DNA of 64,000 bases from Aequoribacter fuscus (GTDB lineage Bacteria; Pseudomonadota; Gammaproteobacteria; Pseudomonadales; Halieaceae). Below, piece after piece: positions 51,060-63,721 of the stretch. The position numbers and the translations under genes are program-made. Where the stretch lies: positions 2,604,001 through 2,668,000 of the forward strand of contig NZ_CP036423.1 of assembly GCF_009910365.1 (NCBI RefSeq), read 5' to 3'. Below the pieces are notes generated by a model. It ran no database searches. It was given only the letters and a program-made list of their open reading frames with translations, and had not been told where the DNA came from. Position 1 is the stretch's first letter, and each line of letters opens with the position of its first letter.

Positions 51060-54000
51060 GTTTTACTGACGTATTTATCCGCCGCCCGGTACTCGCCGTT
51101 GTTATTAGCGCCTTACTGCTGGTTGCGGGCCTACAGTCTTTTAACCGCTTGGAGTTACGCCAGTTCCCCGAGGTTGAAAAATCGCTCATTATTGTGCAGA
51201 CCGCCTATCCTGGCGCGAGTGCCGATACGGTACAGGCTTATGTCACAGACGCTTTGCAGCGGCGGATAGCTGGCGCGCGTGGAATAGATTATCTCACTGC
51301 CAGCAGCGCACCCGGCATGTCGACCATACAAGTGCACGTGCGCTTAAATGAAGACACCAGCATGGTGCAAAATGAAGTCATCGCGAAAATAAGCGAGGCC
51401 AAATACGAGCTACCTCGCGAAATCGAAGACCCAGTGGTGACCACCAGCCAGGGCGATGACGCCATGATGTACATTGCTTTCACCAGCGAGCAGTTAAACA
51501 CCAAACAAATTACAGACTACCTGCACCGTGCGATTCAACCCGAGCTGGCAACGATCGAGGGTGTGGGTCAAGCACAAGTCTTGTCAGGAACAGTATTTGC
51601 CATGCGTATTTGGCTGCAACCCGAGAAACTTGCAGCCTATAACATCACAGCTGCCGAGGTAAATCGCGCCTTGCAGCGTAACAATGTTCGCGCAGCACCC
51701 GGTGGTGTCGAGAGCGCGTGGACTCGAACCGCTGTTGATGTTGAAACCGATATTGAAGACCCTGAGCTCTTTGGTGAAATCATTGTTCGACAAAACGGTG
51801 ACCAACGCGTCCGCCTGAAAGATCTAGCTCGTGTAGAGCTTGGTAGCGAGCGCTACAACGTCACCGTGTACTCCGAAGGAAATACCGGGGTATTTCTATC
51901 CATCACCAGCGCCCCCGGAGCCAACCCGCTCGCTGTAGCTCAGCGCGTTAAGCAAAAACTCGCTGACCTAGCAGCAGAAATGCCTGCCGATTTAGTTGCC
52001 GATGCTGACTCGGATGCCTCGATCTATATCGAAAAAGCCATTGAAGAAGTGGGCATGACCCTCATAGAGGCCACATTCATTGTGATTGGCGTCATCCTGT
52101 TGTTTTTGGGTTCTTGGCGCGTGGTCATTATCCCTCTGGTTGCAATTCCTCTGAGCCTAGTAGGCGTTCTCTTTGGCCTCTGGGTCGTCGACTTTTCGGT
52201 GAACCTTTTGACCCTACTGGCCATGGTCATCGCCATTGGGTTGGTGGTTGATGATGCGATTGTGGTGGTTGAGAATATTCACCGACACATCGAAGAGGGC
52301 AAAACGCCCTATGAAGCCGCTTTGATCGGCGCTCGCGAGGTTGCGCTCCCAGTCGTTGCCATGACCTTAACCTTGGCCGCGGTGTACGCCCCCATTGCTT
52401 TTGTGGGCGGCCTCACGGGCACCCTGTTTAGTGAATTTGCTTTAACGCTTGCGGGCGCAGTCGTGGTGTCGGGTTTGATTGCCTTAACGCTGAGCCCGAT
52501 GATGTGCTCTAAGATTTTGCGCCCCCTAAAAGAACAGGGCAAAGCCGCCGACTGGGTAGACGCACAGTTCCATCGCCTCGATAGGATTTACCGTCGCGGC
52601 GTAGACGCCTGTTTAGCCAACCGGGGCGCCGTTTGGCTATTCGCGGGCGTGATTTTTTTAAGCCTACCCATGAGCTTTTTATTAGCTCAGCGCGAGCTTG
52701 CACCTGAAGAAGACAACGCCAGTATCTTCGTGTTCGCAAGTCCGCCAGACTACGCCAATATCGATTATGTTAACGCATACACACAGCAAATGATTGATTT
52801 GTGGCGCACCATTCCCGAAATCCGTACAGCGTGGCAGGTGAATCAGCAGGATCAAATTTTTGGCGGCTTAGAGCTTAAATTGTGGGATGAGCGCGAACGA
52901 CATCAGTCAGAGATCATTGCCGAGGCCCAACAAAAGTACTCGACCGTCGCCGGCTTAGAAATTTATACCTTTGCCTGGGCGGCGCTACCCGGCGTTGACT
53001 CTGGTTTGCCAGTCAACTTTGTCGTGGCGTCAACCGATGACTACGCACAACTTGAACAGGTCGCTGAGGAATTGCTTGCCAAGGCGCGCGAGTCGGGCAA
53101 GTTTATCTTTGTGAACAAATCGCTGCGTCACTCTCGTCCCGAACTTAAGGTACATATCGACCGCGAACAAGCGGCGGCTTTGGGTGTCGAAATGCCTGAA
53201 ATCGCTGAAACTCTGCAAACGCTTTTGGGCGATGGTGAAGTGAGTCGTTTTGCGATTGAGGGACGGACCTATCGAGTCATTCCTCAAGCAGCCGATGATT
53301 TTCGCCTAAGCGGGTCCAATTTGTCGCAGTACTATGTGCGCAGTCTATCCGGCCAAATGATCCCCCTTTCATCTGTGATTTCTGTAAGCACCATCGTTCA
53401 ACCCAACGTCCGCTCGCAGTATCAGCAGCTCAACAGCATTACGATTCAAGGCATGATGATGCCGCCCAACACGCTCGGCGATGGACTGCAGTTTCTGGAG
53501 CAAGAGCTTAAGAACATCGCGCCAAAAGGCTATCGGGCCGGCTACGAAGGCGAATCCCGCCGTTACGTGCAAGAAGGCAATAGCTTTTTATTCTTATTCG
53601 GCGCCTCTTTAATACTGATTTATCTCGTTTTATCGGCACAATTTAATAGCTTTAGAGACCCGCTAGTCGTGCTTGTCAGCGTCCCTTTAAGCTTATTTGG
53701 CGCGCTATTACCACTGGCCTTGGGCTGGGAAACCTTGAATATTTATACTCAGGTCGGCTTGCTCACACTGGTCGGCTTAATCGCCAAACACGGTATTCTG
53801 ATCGTGGATTTTGCCAACCGCTTAGAGCAAGAAGGTAAAGATCGCTTCGAAGCGGTGGCAGAGGCTGCCACCATGCGTCTACGCCCAATTTTGATGACAA
53901 CCTTTGCCACCGTGCTGGGCGTTTTGCCTCTCCTACTCGCCAACGGTGCCGGCGCGGCAAGCCGATTTGCGATGGGACTGATGATAGCCGCGGGCATGTG

Positions 54001-54076
54001 CGTGGGCACCCTCTTTACCTTATTTGTGCTGCCGACCTTCTACCCGCGTTTAGGTCGGGCACAAAGTAGTCAATAA
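51056..54076 (+). CDS. RND efflux transporter permease (HAE1 family)
   Basis: A 1006-residue trimeric proton-driven efflux pump. Helix 1 begins after FTDVFIRRPVLAVVISALLL. The helix 4 proton-relay segment is VVDDAIVVVENIHRHIEEG, with two adjacent Asp residues. The second half repeats the layout with IAKHGILIVDFANRLE and GAASRFAMGLMIAAGM. It is slightly shorter than AcrB or MexB (about 1040) and has the HAE1 type of large periplasmic loops. Substrates could be drugs, dyes, detergents or metabolites. Only the adaptor is encoded with it, so it must borrow a TolC-like channel. Confidence 0.94.
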   Translation: MSFTDVFIRRPVLAVVISALLLVAGLQSFNRLELRQFPEVEKSLIIVQTAYPGASADTVQAYVTDALQRRIAGARGIDYLTASSAPGMSTIQVHVRLNEDTSMVQNEVIAKISEAKYELPREIEDPVVTTSQGDDAMMYIAFTSEQLNTKQITDYLHRAIQPELATIEGVGQAQVLSGTVFAMRIWLQPEKLAAYNITAAEVNRALQRNNVRAAPGGVESAWTRTAVDVETDIEDPELFGEIIVRQNGDQRVRLKDLARVELGSERYNVTVYSEGNTGVFLSITSAPGANPLAVAQRVKQKLADLAAEMPADLVADADSDASIYIEKAIEEVGMTLIEATFIVIGVILLFLGSWRVVIIPLVAIPLSLVGVLFGLWVVDFSVNLLTLLAMVIAIGLVVDDAIVVVENIHRHIEEGKTPYEAALIGAREVALPVVAMTLTLAAVYAPIAFVGGLTGTLFSEFALTLAGAVVVSGLIALTLSPMMCSKILRPLKEQGKAADWVDAQFHRLDRIYRRGVDACLANRGAVWLFAGVIFLSLPMSFLLAQRELAPEEDNASIFVFASPPDYANIDYVNAYTQQMIDLWRTIPEIRTAWQVNQQDQIFGGLELKLWDERERHQSEIIAEAQQKYSTVAGLEIYTFAWAALPGVDSGLPVNFVVASTDDYAQLEQVAEELLAKARESGKFIFVNKSLRHSRPELKVHIDREQAAALGVEMPEIAETLQTLLGDGEVSRFAIEGRTYRVIPQAADDFRLSGSNLSQYYVRSLSGQMIPLSSVISVSTIVQPNVRSQYQQLNSITIQGMMMPPNTLGDGLQFLEQELKNIAPKGYRAGYEGESRRYVQEGNSFLFLFGASLILIYLVLSAQFNSFRDPLVVLVSVPLSLFGALLPLALGWETLNIYTQVGLLTLVGLIAKHGILIVDFANRLEQEGKDRFEAVAEAATMRLRPILMTTFATVLGVLPLLLANGAGAASRFAMGLMIAAGMCVGTLFTLFVLPTFYPRLGRAQSSQ

Positions 54077-54134
54077 CGCTAATCCAGCACCCGCAAGGCG
54101 GCGTATACACACCAAATTCCAGGAGCTTTGGCTG

Positions 54135-54419
54135 ATGGTACACGCTGCCCTTGCAATAAAGAACACAGATCAGTTACCCAGTTTTATTGTCGACGTCACG
54201 CGCATTGAAGGCGTTGTGACCTACAAGACACTCGATTCAACGGCCGGGTTTGTTCGCTACCAAAACGATGGTGGAATCGAGTACATCTTCGTGAGGGGGC
54301 TGTATCGCCGGCAAGGTATCGCCAAACGACTCCTGCAAGAAGTTGAACAGCTCACAAGCTGCAAGCCTTACCCCCTACCCCCGATATCGCCTTTAGGTGC
54401 CAAGTTATTTGGCACCTAG
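54135..54419 (+). CDS. Short GNAT-like protein
   Basis: A 94-residue protein resembling a truncated GNAT acetyltransferase core. The acyl-CoA pyrophosphate-binding segment is RGLYRRQGIAKRLLQEVE, preceded by the strand EYIFV. The C-terminus (PPISPLGAKLFG) resembles the end of short acetyltransferase-like proteins that have the PxSPxG pattern. The gene has a CAGGAG site 9 bases before the ATG. It lacks the first beta strands of full GNATs, so activity is uncertain. Its last codons form a perfect hairpin (AGGTGCCAA with TTGGCACCT, 54394-54418) shared with the convergent end of purA. Confidence 0.6.
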   Translation: MVHAALAIKNTDQLPSFIVDVTRIEGVVTYKTLDSTAGFVRYQNDGGIEYIFVRGLYRRQGIAKRLLQEVEQLTSCKPYPLPPISPLGAKLFGT

Positions 54420-54424
54420 TCCGC

Positions 54425-56880
<2,456 letters not shown>

Positions 56881-56985
56881 TCAGATTCGATCTCAGTTTG
56901 CTTGCATGCCCAACTAAAAAATGGACGTCGTGAACAACAAAAAACCGCGGCAGCGAGAACCCCGTGAGGGCACCACTTACCACGG

Positions 56986-57002
56986 CTGGTATAGTTTACC
57001 AG
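56986..57002. promoter_or_regulatory. Inverted repeat upstream of hisZ
   Basis: CTGGTA-N5-TACCAG, a perfect 6-bp dyad, lies about 106 bases before the hisZ start. On the minus strand its arms overlap a possible -10 element (TAAACT or TATACC). It could be an operator controlling hisZ-purA. The protein is unknown. Confidence 0.4.
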
Positions 57003-57035
57003 TTTCTGCGCGGGTTACCACCATTTACAGCCCAC

Positions 57036-57060
57036 AAAAGGGGCGCTGTTACGCCCCTTT
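57036..57060 (-). terminator. Intrinsic terminator of the hfl operon
   Basis: A 9-bp stem (AAAGGGGCG with CGCCCCTTT, 6-nt loop); on the minus strand the 3' arm runs into TTTTG. It lies 17 bases after the hflC stop and ends the amiB-to-hflC cluster. Confidence 0.8.
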
Positions 57061-57076
57061 AATGGTTAGACTCGCT

Positions 57077-57952
57077 CTACTGCTGACCCTCTGGATTCTT
57101 CAGATATTTGAAGAAGTCGCTGTCAGGCTTGAGCAGCAAAATATCACCGGAACCCTGAAATGAGTCCTGGTAAGCTCGCAGGCTTCGAGTAAAGGAGTAA
57201 AACTCCTGATCGCTACCAAAAGCCTCGGCGTAGATACGCGTCGCCTCGGCGTCTCCGGTACCGCGAATGGTTTCCGCATCACGATAAGCTTCGGACAGTA
57301 TGACCGTCACCTCACGATCAGCTGCCGCGCGAATACCTTCGGCGAGCTCCTGACCCTGTGAACGGTGCTCACGGGCTTCTTTTTCACGCTCAGCATTCAT
57401 ACGGCGGTACACAGAGTCGGAAACATCGGGTGGCAAGTCGATCTTTTTGACCCGCACATCCACAACTTCGACGCCAAGCTCCGCTGCGGCCACTTTGTTG
57501 AGATCCAGCGTAATGTTGCGCATCAGCTGGTCGCGTTCACCCGATACCACTTCTTGAATGGTACGAATACCGACCTCGTTCCTGAGACCGTCGTTGATAC
57601 GCTGGGCCAGCAGACCCATCGCGCGCTGCACTTCGCCGTTAGTCGCGGTATAAAACCGCGCTGTGTCAATCACGCGAAATTTAGCGAACGAATCAACGAC
57701 CAGAGCCTTTTTCTCTTGCGTTAAAAAACGCTCCGCCTGAGCATCAACCGTCAAGACTCGACCATCGAATTTACGCACGTTGTTTACAAACGGGAATTTG
57801 ACGTGAAGCCCCGGTTGAATATCGGGGTTAACCACTTCACCAAATCGCAGCAGCACACCTTTTTCCGTTTCTTTAATCACGTACAAGGTGTTGTTGAGTA
57901 TCATCAAAACGAGCGCAGTAAGTACGCTCCAAACCAACGATTTCGTTGACAT
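57077..57952 (-). CDS. hflC: Protease modulator HflC (SPFH protein)
   Basis: A 291-residue inner-membrane protein. The ATG at 57952 is chosen because AGGAGG lies 8 bases upstream; the frame is open to 57997 within hflK. An N-terminal transmembrane helix (LVWSVLTALVLMILNNTLYV) is followed by a stomatin/prohibitin (SPFH) domain with EKGVLLRFGEV and VQRAMGLLAQRIND, and by a helical region with RSQGQELAEGIRA. HflC and HflK form the cage that regulates FtsH protease. It directly follows hflK. Confidence 0.96.
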   Translation of the reverse strand: MSTKSLVWSVLTALVLMILNNTLYVIKETEKGVLLRFGEVVNPDIQPGLHVKFPFVNNVRKFDGRVLTVDAQAERFLTQEKKALVVDSFAKFRVIDTARFYTATNGEVQRAMGLLAQRINDGLRNEVGIRTIQEVVSGERDQLMRNITLDLNKVAAAELGVEVVDVRVKKIDLPPDVSDSVYRRMNAEREKEAREHRSQGQELAEGIRAAADREVTVILSEAYRDAETIRGTGDAEATRIYAEAFGSDQEFYSFTRSLRAYQDSFQGSGDILLLKPDSDFFKYLKNPEGQQ

Positions 57953-57953
57953 C

Positions 57954-59123
57954 TTAACGGCCTCCTCGGTTAGTAGTCGTGCGGCTGCTTGACGCATCTC
58001 GACGGAGCTGCTCCGTCACCGCATCGGTAATTTGTCGGAGCGTACGCGAGTCGACAGCCCCAGAGCCATTCACAGCGCTACTCGCCCCGGTTCGCTCCAT
58101 CAGTTTATCGAGCGGCAGGTACATCATGTTATTACCGCCCTCTACGTCGACCATCACTTTACTCGACTGGCCATAAACCGAGGTGATAGCGTCCAAGTAC
58201 AAACGTTCGCGCGTGACCTCGGGTGCCTTGCGATACTCAGCCAATAGCTTGGTGAATCGATTGGCCTCACCTTCTGCATTTGCGACCACCTGCTCTAGGT
58301 AAGCGTTAGCCTCTTCGATTTGGCGCTGCGCCTGACCACGCGCTTCTGGGATAATACCGTTAGCGTAGGCTTGCGCTTCGTTTTTCACCCGCTCTTCGTC
58401 CTCGCGTGCTTTAATGACATCGTCAAAAGCCGCTTGAACCTGCGAGGGCGGCTGAGCATTGTCGACCGTGACCTTAGATACTTGAATACCGGTTTGGTAG
58501 TTGTCCAAGAGATTTTGCACGCGCTGCTGTACCTCGAGCGCGATCGCTGCACGACCTTCGGTCAACACCAAATCCATTTTGTTGTCACCCACCACGTGGC
58601 GCAGGGCGCTCTGCGTCGCGTGCTGCAATGAAACCTCAGGATCGCGCACCTTAAGAACGAAATGCTCCGGGTTGTTAATCACGTACTGCACCGACATATT
58701 CACATCAACAATGTTTTCGTCTTTGGTCAGCATCACCTCACGAAAGCTTTGCGCACGCACCTTGGTGACGTTCAGCTTTATTACTTCGTCAATGAGCGGT
58801 GGGTTCCACTGCAAACCCGGCGTCACTGTACTGTGGTACTCACCAAAGCGCAGCACGACCGCACGCTCCTGCTCGTCGATCTGGTAAAAACCCATAACAC
58901 CCCAGATAACAAGAGCAGCGGCAGCGACGACACCAAAAAATGCTGATGACGCTCCTTTGCTTGGACCACCTGAGCGACCGCCTGAGCCGCCCCCAAAAAT
59001 AGCGTTGATTTTGTCTTGGACTTTTTTCAGGGCTTCGTCTAAATCTGGTGGCCCCTGATTGCCGCCACTACCCCATGGATCATTGGGCCGATTGTTACCG
59101 CCGCCCGGCTCGTTCCACGCCAT
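57954..59123 (-). CDS. hflK: FtsH protease activity modulator HflK
   Basis: A 389-residue inner-membrane protein. A Gly/Pro/Asn-rich cytoplasmic N-terminus (NEPGGGNNRPNDPWGSGGNQ) precedes a transmembrane helix (AFFGVVAAAALVIWGVMGFY). The SPFH domain has ERAVVLRFGEYH, DENIVDVNMSVQYV, ALRHVVGDNKMD and the AQAYANGIIPEARGQAQRQI helix. A C-terminal Ser/Arg-rich tail follows. It partners HflC in the FtsH-controlling complex. It is separated from hflX by 58 bases, and its stop is 1 base before the hflC start. Confidence 0.97.
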   Translation of the reverse strand: MAWNEPGGGNNRPNDPWGSGGNQGPPDLDEALKKVQDKINAIFGGGSGGRSGGPSKGASSAFFGVVAAAALVIWGVMGFYQIDEQERAVVLRFGEYHSTVTPGLQWNPPLIDEVIKLNVTKVRAQSFREVMLTKDENIVDVNMSVQYVINNPEHFVLKVRDPEVSLQHATQSALRHVVGDNKMDLVLTEGRAAIALEVQQRVQNLLDNYQTGIQVSKVTVDNAQPPSQVQAAFDDVIKAREDEERVKNEAQAYANGIIPEARGQAQRQIEEANAYLEQVVANAEGEANRFTKLLAEYRKAPEVTRERLYLDAITSVYGQSSKVMVDVEGGNNMMYLPLDKLMERTGASSAVNGSGAVDSRTLRQITDAVTEQLRRDASSSRTTTNRGGR

Positions 59124-59181
59124 AACGTACTCCCGTAGTTAGTTCAGTGTTAGTTTAGCAAACTTTTACGCAAAAACCCGT

Positions 59182-60468
59182 TTACGCACTTTGAATCAGC
59201 TCGACCGATCCCGTTTCTTTGGCAATTAAACGATTCCAGTCTGAGCGCGGTAATCGGACGTTTAGCTGCGAGCACCCACGTTCATCGGTTGCTTCTTGCA
59301 TGACCGCATTCATTCGATACAGCGATGCGCGCAAACGGCCTTGCTCGGGCTTAAGTGAAATCGTTGCGTTGAGCATATCGTCGCCCAGACGCTCGGCAAC
59401 TGCCTCAAGCAAAAGGTCCAATCCCGCGCCTGTCTTGGCACTCAACCAGACTCGCTCTGGCACCCCATCCGCGTCGCGTTCTATTCGAGGCTCTTGTTCA
59501 AGCAAATCCAACTTATTGTAGACATAAAGCCTTGGAATTTTATCGGCGCCTATTTCAGCCAGTACATCAAGGACTTGATGCAAGTTGTCATCGCGCTGAT
59601 CACTGGCCGCATCAACCACAATGCAAAGAAGTTCCGCGTTTAAGGTTTCTTCTAATGTCGCGTTAAAGGCATCGACCAACTTGTGGGGCAAGTGCGCAAT
59701 AAAACCCACAGTATCGGCCAAAATAACCTGACCGATCGCGTCCAGCTCAAGCTGTCGAAGCGTAGGGTCTAACGTTGCGAACAACTGGTCAGCGGCATAC
59801 ACATCGGCATCGGTGAGGTGATTAAACAGCGTGCTTTTGCCGGCGTTGGTGTAACCCACCAGAGACACTGTCGGAATCTCAGCGCGCTTGCGAGAGCGGC
59901 GCCCCTGATCACGCTGTCGCTGCACTTTGTCGAGTCGCGCCAGAATGGATTTAATGCGGGCACGCAATAAACGTCGGTCCGTTTCTAACTGGGTCTCACC
60001 GGGACCACGCAGACCGATGCCGCCTTTTTGACGCTCTAAGTGAGTCCAACCTCGGACAAGACGAGTACTCATGTGCTGCAGCTGCGCGAGCTCGACCTGA
60101 AGCTTGCCTTCGTGCGTTCGTGCGCGCTGCGCAAAAATATCAAGAATAAGTCCGGTGCGGTCCAGCACACGGCATTGCAACACCCGCTCAAGGTTACGTT
60201 CCTGAGACGGGGTCAGCGCGTGGTTGAACATCACGATCTCGGCCTCGTGGCGCTCCTTGATTTGGCGAATTTCTTCTAGCTTACCGCTACCCACGAAGGT
60301 ACCGGCGTGCGGCGTAGCTCGTGAGCCAAATACGAATTCAACAGGATCACCACCCGCAGATAAGACAAGCTCCTCGAATTCCCTTGGGTCTTCGCGGTTA
60401 ACTTCGCTGTCTAGGTGCAAGTGGACGAGCACAGCGCGCTCGCCCGACTCTGGACGCTCAAAGAACAC
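59182..60468 (-). CDS. hflX: GTPase HflX
   Basis: A 428-residue ribosome-associated GTPase that splits stalled or stressed ribosomes. The N-terminal subdomain has the helical and nucleotide-binding segments FVGSGKLEEI and NHALTPSQERNLE. The G domain has G1 GYTNAGKST, G3 DTVGFI and G4 NKLD. A Gly-rich segment GGIGLRGPGETQLETDRR precedes it. The length is close to E. coli HflX (426). It follows hfq with a gap of 45 bases, as in many gammaproteobacteria. Confidence 0.96.
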   Translation of the reverse strand: MFFERPESGERAVLVHLHLDSEVNREDPREFEELVLSAGGDPVEFVFGSRATPHAGTFVGSGKLEEIRQIKERHEAEIVMFNHALTPSQERNLERVLQCRVLDRTGLILDIFAQRARTHEGKLQVELAQLQHMSTRLVRGWTHLERQKGGIGLRGPGETQLETDRRLLRARIKSILARLDKVQRQRDQGRRSRKRAEIPTVSLVGYTNAGKSTLFNHLTDADVYAADQLFATLDPTLRQLELDAIGQVILADTVGFIAHLPHKLVDAFNATLEETLNAELLCIVVDAASDQRDDNLHQVLDVLAEIGADKIPRLYVYNKLDLLEQEPRIERDADGVPERVWLSAKTGAGLDLLLEAVAERLGDDMLNATISLKPEQGRLRASLYRMNAVMQEATDERGCSQLNVRLPRSDWNRLIAKETGSVELIQSA

Positions 60469-60513
60469 TGGTTGTCAGCACTCCTGGGGTATTCCCATAC
60501 GCCTCAGCCAAGA

Positions 60514-60762
60514 CTAATCTTCGGCTTCTTCCTCGCCAGGATTCGCCATGGGCATGCGCACCATGCGACCGGGAACAACGGTAGATATTGCATGCTTATA
60601 CACCATTTGCGACACAGTGTTTTTAAGCAATACAACGAATTGATCAAACGATTCGATTTGACCCTGCAGCTTAATGCCGTTAACCAGATAAATAGAGACT
60701 GGGACGCGCTCTTTTCTTAGCAGGTTCAAGTAAGGGTCTTGTAGCGTATGCCCTTTTGACAT
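60514..60762 (-). CDS. hfq: RNA chaperone Hfq
   Basis: An 82-residue Sm-like hexamer that pairs small RNAs with messages. The ATG at 60762 gives [20 protein letters not shown], and AAGGAG lies about 7 bases upstream; the frame is open further. Sm1 includes [20 protein letters not shown] and Sm2 is [12 protein letters not shown]. The C-terminal tail is short and acidic (EEEAED), much shorter than that of E. coli Hfq. It has a leader of 167 bases after miaA, so its own promoter is likely, alongside readthrough. Confidence 0.98.
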   Translation of the reverse strand: MSKGHTLQDPYLNLLRKERVPVSIYLVNGIKLQGQIESFDQFVVLLKNTVSQMVYKHAISTVVPGRMVRMPMANPGEEEAED

Positions 60763-60929
60763 ATTTTTCTCCTTGGTGAGCCAAAACGGCTCGTCATAAA
60801 ATGTTCCCACATGGGGATATTAGGCTCTGCCCGAACCAAGTCAAATTACCACTTCGTAATACATACGCAGGTAACTCTGACTTGGTTCGAACGCCATCGC
60901 GAGGTTGTGGACCTGTCGCTTAGTTTACT

Positions 60930-61898
60930 CTATTGGGGCAATTTCAGACAATTCAAGATCAGATCTGATGGTTTTTTTGCACCCATTGTCACTTCAGACT
61001 CAAAATGCTCAACCAAGTTCCCGTGCGCATCAGTGTAAATCCAAAAAAGATTGGGCCACTTGCGCAACCAGGTGAGTTGTCGCTTTGCCAGCTGTCGAGT
61101 TGCCGCAACACCCCGATCAATACACGCTTGCAAGTCAAATTCACCGCCCAAGTACTGCCACACTTGGCGATAACCGACGGCGCGAATCGCAGGCAAATCG
61201 GCGTGCAAATCGCCACGCGCTCGCAAAGCTTTAACTTCTTCAATAAAGCCCTGGTCTAACATCAGCTCAAATCGGCGCTCGATACGCTCATGAAGCACAG
61301 CACGATCAAACGGTGCAAGCGCAAACTGACTCACACAATACTGCTGAGTTGGCGCAACGCGCTCTTGGCTTTGCTGCTGCCACTGCGACAAAGGGGTTCC
61401 ACTTAATCGGTACACTTCTAGAGCACGCGTGATACGGCTGGAATGATTCGGGTGAATATTGGCCGCAGTGATGGGATCGACAGCCTCGAGCTGGGCATGT
61501 AAGGCAGGCCATCCCAGCAAGTCCGCCTCCGTTTCGATCGCTGCACGCATATTTGGCTCACTCTCTGGCATGGGCGACAGGCCCTCTAGAAAAGCCTTAA
61601 AGTACAGCATGGTGCCACCCACAAGAATGGGAGTACGCCCTCGGGCAATGATATCGGCTACCGCTCTATCCGCGTCTCTGACAAAATCGGCGACATTGTA
61701 AGGTTCCGATGGGTCGCGAATATCGATGAGGTGATGCGGATAATCGGGTTTTGCCGAGCCTATATCCAAACCTCGATAGACCAGGGCAGAATCCACACTG
61801 ATGAGCTCGCCGTTTACAGCCTCGACTAGATCTATCGCCAGATCGGTCTTACCGGACGCGGTCGGGCCCATGAGGCAAATCACCGAAGGCTGGGTCAC
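60930..61898 (-). CDS. miaA: tRNA dimethylallyltransferase MiaA
   Basis: A 322-residue enzyme that adds an isopentenyl group to A37 of tRNAs reading UNN codons. The P-loop [12 protein letters not shown] is at 11-22. The substrate motif [17 protein letters not shown], the [20 protein letters not shown] segment and the [17 protein letters not shown] tail are typical. Length as expected (316). It overlaps mutL by 1 base and precedes hfq, the conserved order. Confidence 0.97.
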   Translation of the reverse strand: MTQPSVICLMGPTASGKTDLAIDLVEAVNGELISVDSALVYRGLDIGSAKPDYPHHLIDIRDPSEPYNVADFVRDADRAVADIIARGRTPILVGGTMLYFKAFLEGLSPMPESEPNMRAAIETEADLLGWPALHAQLEAVDPITAANIHPNHSSRITRALEVYRLSGTPLSQWQQQSQERVAPTQQYCVSQFALAPFDRAVLHERIERRFELMLDQGFIEEVKALRARGDLHADLPAIRAVGYRQVWQYLGGEFDLQACIDRGVAATRQLAKRQLTWLRKWPNLFWIYTDAHGNLVEHFESEVTMGAKKPSDLILNCLKLPQ

Positions 61899-63718
61899 TA
61901 ACGACCCCGCAAGAACAGTTTATCGAGCTCGGTCAAGCTTAACTGCGTCCAGGTTGGGCGCCCATGGTTGCACTGCCCGGCACGCTCAGTTGCCTCAATG
62001 TCGCGCAGCAAGGCGTTCATCTCTGGTATCGTCAAACTCCGATTAGCTCGCACGGATCCATGGCAGGCCATGGTTGACAGAATCGCCTCGCGCTCGGCAG
62101 CAATGCGGTCAGATTGACCGTACTCCGCCAAATCCGACAGCACATCGCGTACCAGTTGCTCCATGTCGGCGGATCGCAGCAAGGTAGGAACCGAGCGAAT
62201 TAACAAAGACTCTTCACTCGCGGGCTCTAACTGCAAACCCAAACCCACAAACACAGCTTCGTGTTCGCGAGCCAACTCAACCTCTTTTTGGCTAACCGCG
62301 ATCGCTTGTGGCACCAACAGGGGCTGTGAGCGCACCCCCTCAGAAGCATCGGCTTCTTTAAGACGCTCGTAGGTAATGCGCTCATGAGCAGCGTGCATAT
62401 CGACCAACACCAAACCCTGAGCGTTCTCCGACAAGATGTAAATACCCTGTAGCTGGGCCAAGGCATAACCGAGTGGCGGGGCCTCCTCCTCAGACGACTG
62501 CTCGGGCAAGGGCACTGGGTGCAGGCGCCCGTAACTGCTCATCTGTGACTGCACCGCCAATGGACTTGGCCTATTCGATGAACCAACATCTGGCCGATGC
62601 GACATTCCGCCCCAACTCAAGGCGCCTTGACTCACCTCACCCGTGTGGGTATCCAAGTGACCGCCCTCCGCCAGAGGCTGAAAGCGCTCGGAGCTTACCA
62701 ACTGATCGGCCGGACGCACATCTGCCAAGGCCCGATGCAAGGTCGAAAACAAAAAGTTATGCACTTCTCTGCTGTCTCTAAAGCGCACCTCGTGCTTGGT
62801 TGGATGCACATTGACATCCACCAAGGCTGGGTTAATAGTCAAGTACAATACAAAGGCGGGATGGCGGCCGTGATACAGCACGTCGCGGTAAGCCTGTTTA
62901 ATGGCATGAGCCACCAGCTTGTCGCGAATGACACGGCCGTTCACAAAAAAATACTGCAGATCGGCCTGCGATCGTGAAAAGGTCGGCAAGCCGACCCAGC
63001 CACTCAAACCCAAGCCACTGCGCTCACTGTCAATGTGCACTACCTGGTCGATAAAAGCGGGACCGCAAATGGTCGCCACACGCCTTTGCTGCGCCGCGGT
63101 GGAGTCAGCGACCGGTAAATTCAACACCACACGACCGTTATGCGACAGACTAAACGCCACATCAAACCGCGCCAGTGCCAATCGTTTGACAACCTCTTCT
63201 AGATGGTTAAATTCGGTTTTTTCGGTGCGCAAAAACTTGCGGCGCGCGGGAGTGTTAAAAAATAGGTCCCGCACATCGACCGTGGTCCCTTGCGGATGCG
63301 GCGTCGGTCGCACTGCGACCACTTGATCGCGGCCTTCCGACTCAGCCAGCACACCAGCGCTTGCGTCCGACGATGCATTCGTACTCAGTGCCAGCCTCGA
63401 AACCGAGGCAATACTGGCCAGCGCCTCGCCACGAAAACCCAGGCTCGATACCGCCTCTAGGTCATCCAACGATACGATTTTAGAGGTCGCGTGGCGAGCC
63501 AAGGCTAACGGCAGGTCATCGCTCTCGATACCTTGCCCGTTGTCGCGGACACGAATACGCTTAACACCGCCACCCTCGACCTCAATATCAATGCGCGTCG
63601 CCCCCGCATCTAAACTGTTTTCTACCACCTCTTTTACGACCGAGGCCGGTCGCTCAACCACCTCACCGGCCGCTATTTGGTTGGCCAATTGGGGACTTAA
63701 ACTGTGAATGCGGGCCAT
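61898..63718 (-). CDS. mutL: DNA mismatch repair protein MutL
   Basis: A 606-residue GHKL ATPase that couples MutS mismatch recognition to MutH or nick-directed repair. The ATP-binding motifs are ENSLDAGAT (motif I), DNGQGI and [10 protein letters not shown]. The N-terminal fold ends near 330, a low-conservation linker follows (about 335-405), and the C-terminal dimerisation domain includes [13 protein letters not shown] and ACHGSVRA. The endonuclease motif DQHAxxERxxYE is not complete, as usual for gammaproteobacterial MutL. It follows amiB with 3 bases between. Confidence 0.97.
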   Translation of the reverse strand: MARIHSLSPQLANQIAAGEVVERPASVVKEVVENSLDAGATRIDIEVEGGGVKRIRVRDNGQGIESDDLPLALARHATSKIVSLDDLEAVSSLGFRGEALASIASVSRLALSTNASSDASAGVLAESEGRDQVVAVRPTPHPQGTTVDVRDLFFNTPARRKFLRTEKTEFNHLEEVVKRLALARFDVAFSLSHNGRVVLNLPVADSTAAQQRRVATICGPAFIDQVVHIDSERSGLGLSGWVGLPTFSRSQADLQYFFVNGRVIRDKLVAHAIKQAYRDVLYHGRHPAFVLYLTINPALVDVNVHPTKHEVRFRDSREVHNFLFSTLHRALADVRPADQLVSSERFQPLAEGGHLDTHTGEVSQGALSWGGMSHRPDVGSSNRPSPLAVQSQMSSYGRLHPVPLPEQSSEEEAPPLGYALAQLQGIYILSENAQGLVLVDMHAAHERITYERLKEADASEGVRSQPLLVPQAIAVSQKEVELAREHEAVFVGLGLQLEPASEESLLIRSVPTLLRSADMEQLVRDVLSDLAEYGQSDRIAAEREAILSTMACHGSVRANRSLTIPEMNALLRDIEATERAGQCNHGRPTWTQLSLTELDKLFLRGR

Positions 63719-63721
63719 AGC

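Noticed and set aside
54394-54418. Perfect hairpin at the end of the GNAT-like gene as an intrinsic terminator
   Set aside because: No T run follows on either strand and the arms are coding sequence; it may still affect the convergent ends but is not a standard terminator.
57954-57997. Extended hflC start at 57997
   Set aside because: It would lie within hflK; the ATG at 57952 has a clear AGGAGG site and the usual HflC N-terminus.
60880-60895. GGTTCGAAC run resembling a tRNA T-loop upstream of hfq
   Set aside because: No cloverleaf could be built around it.
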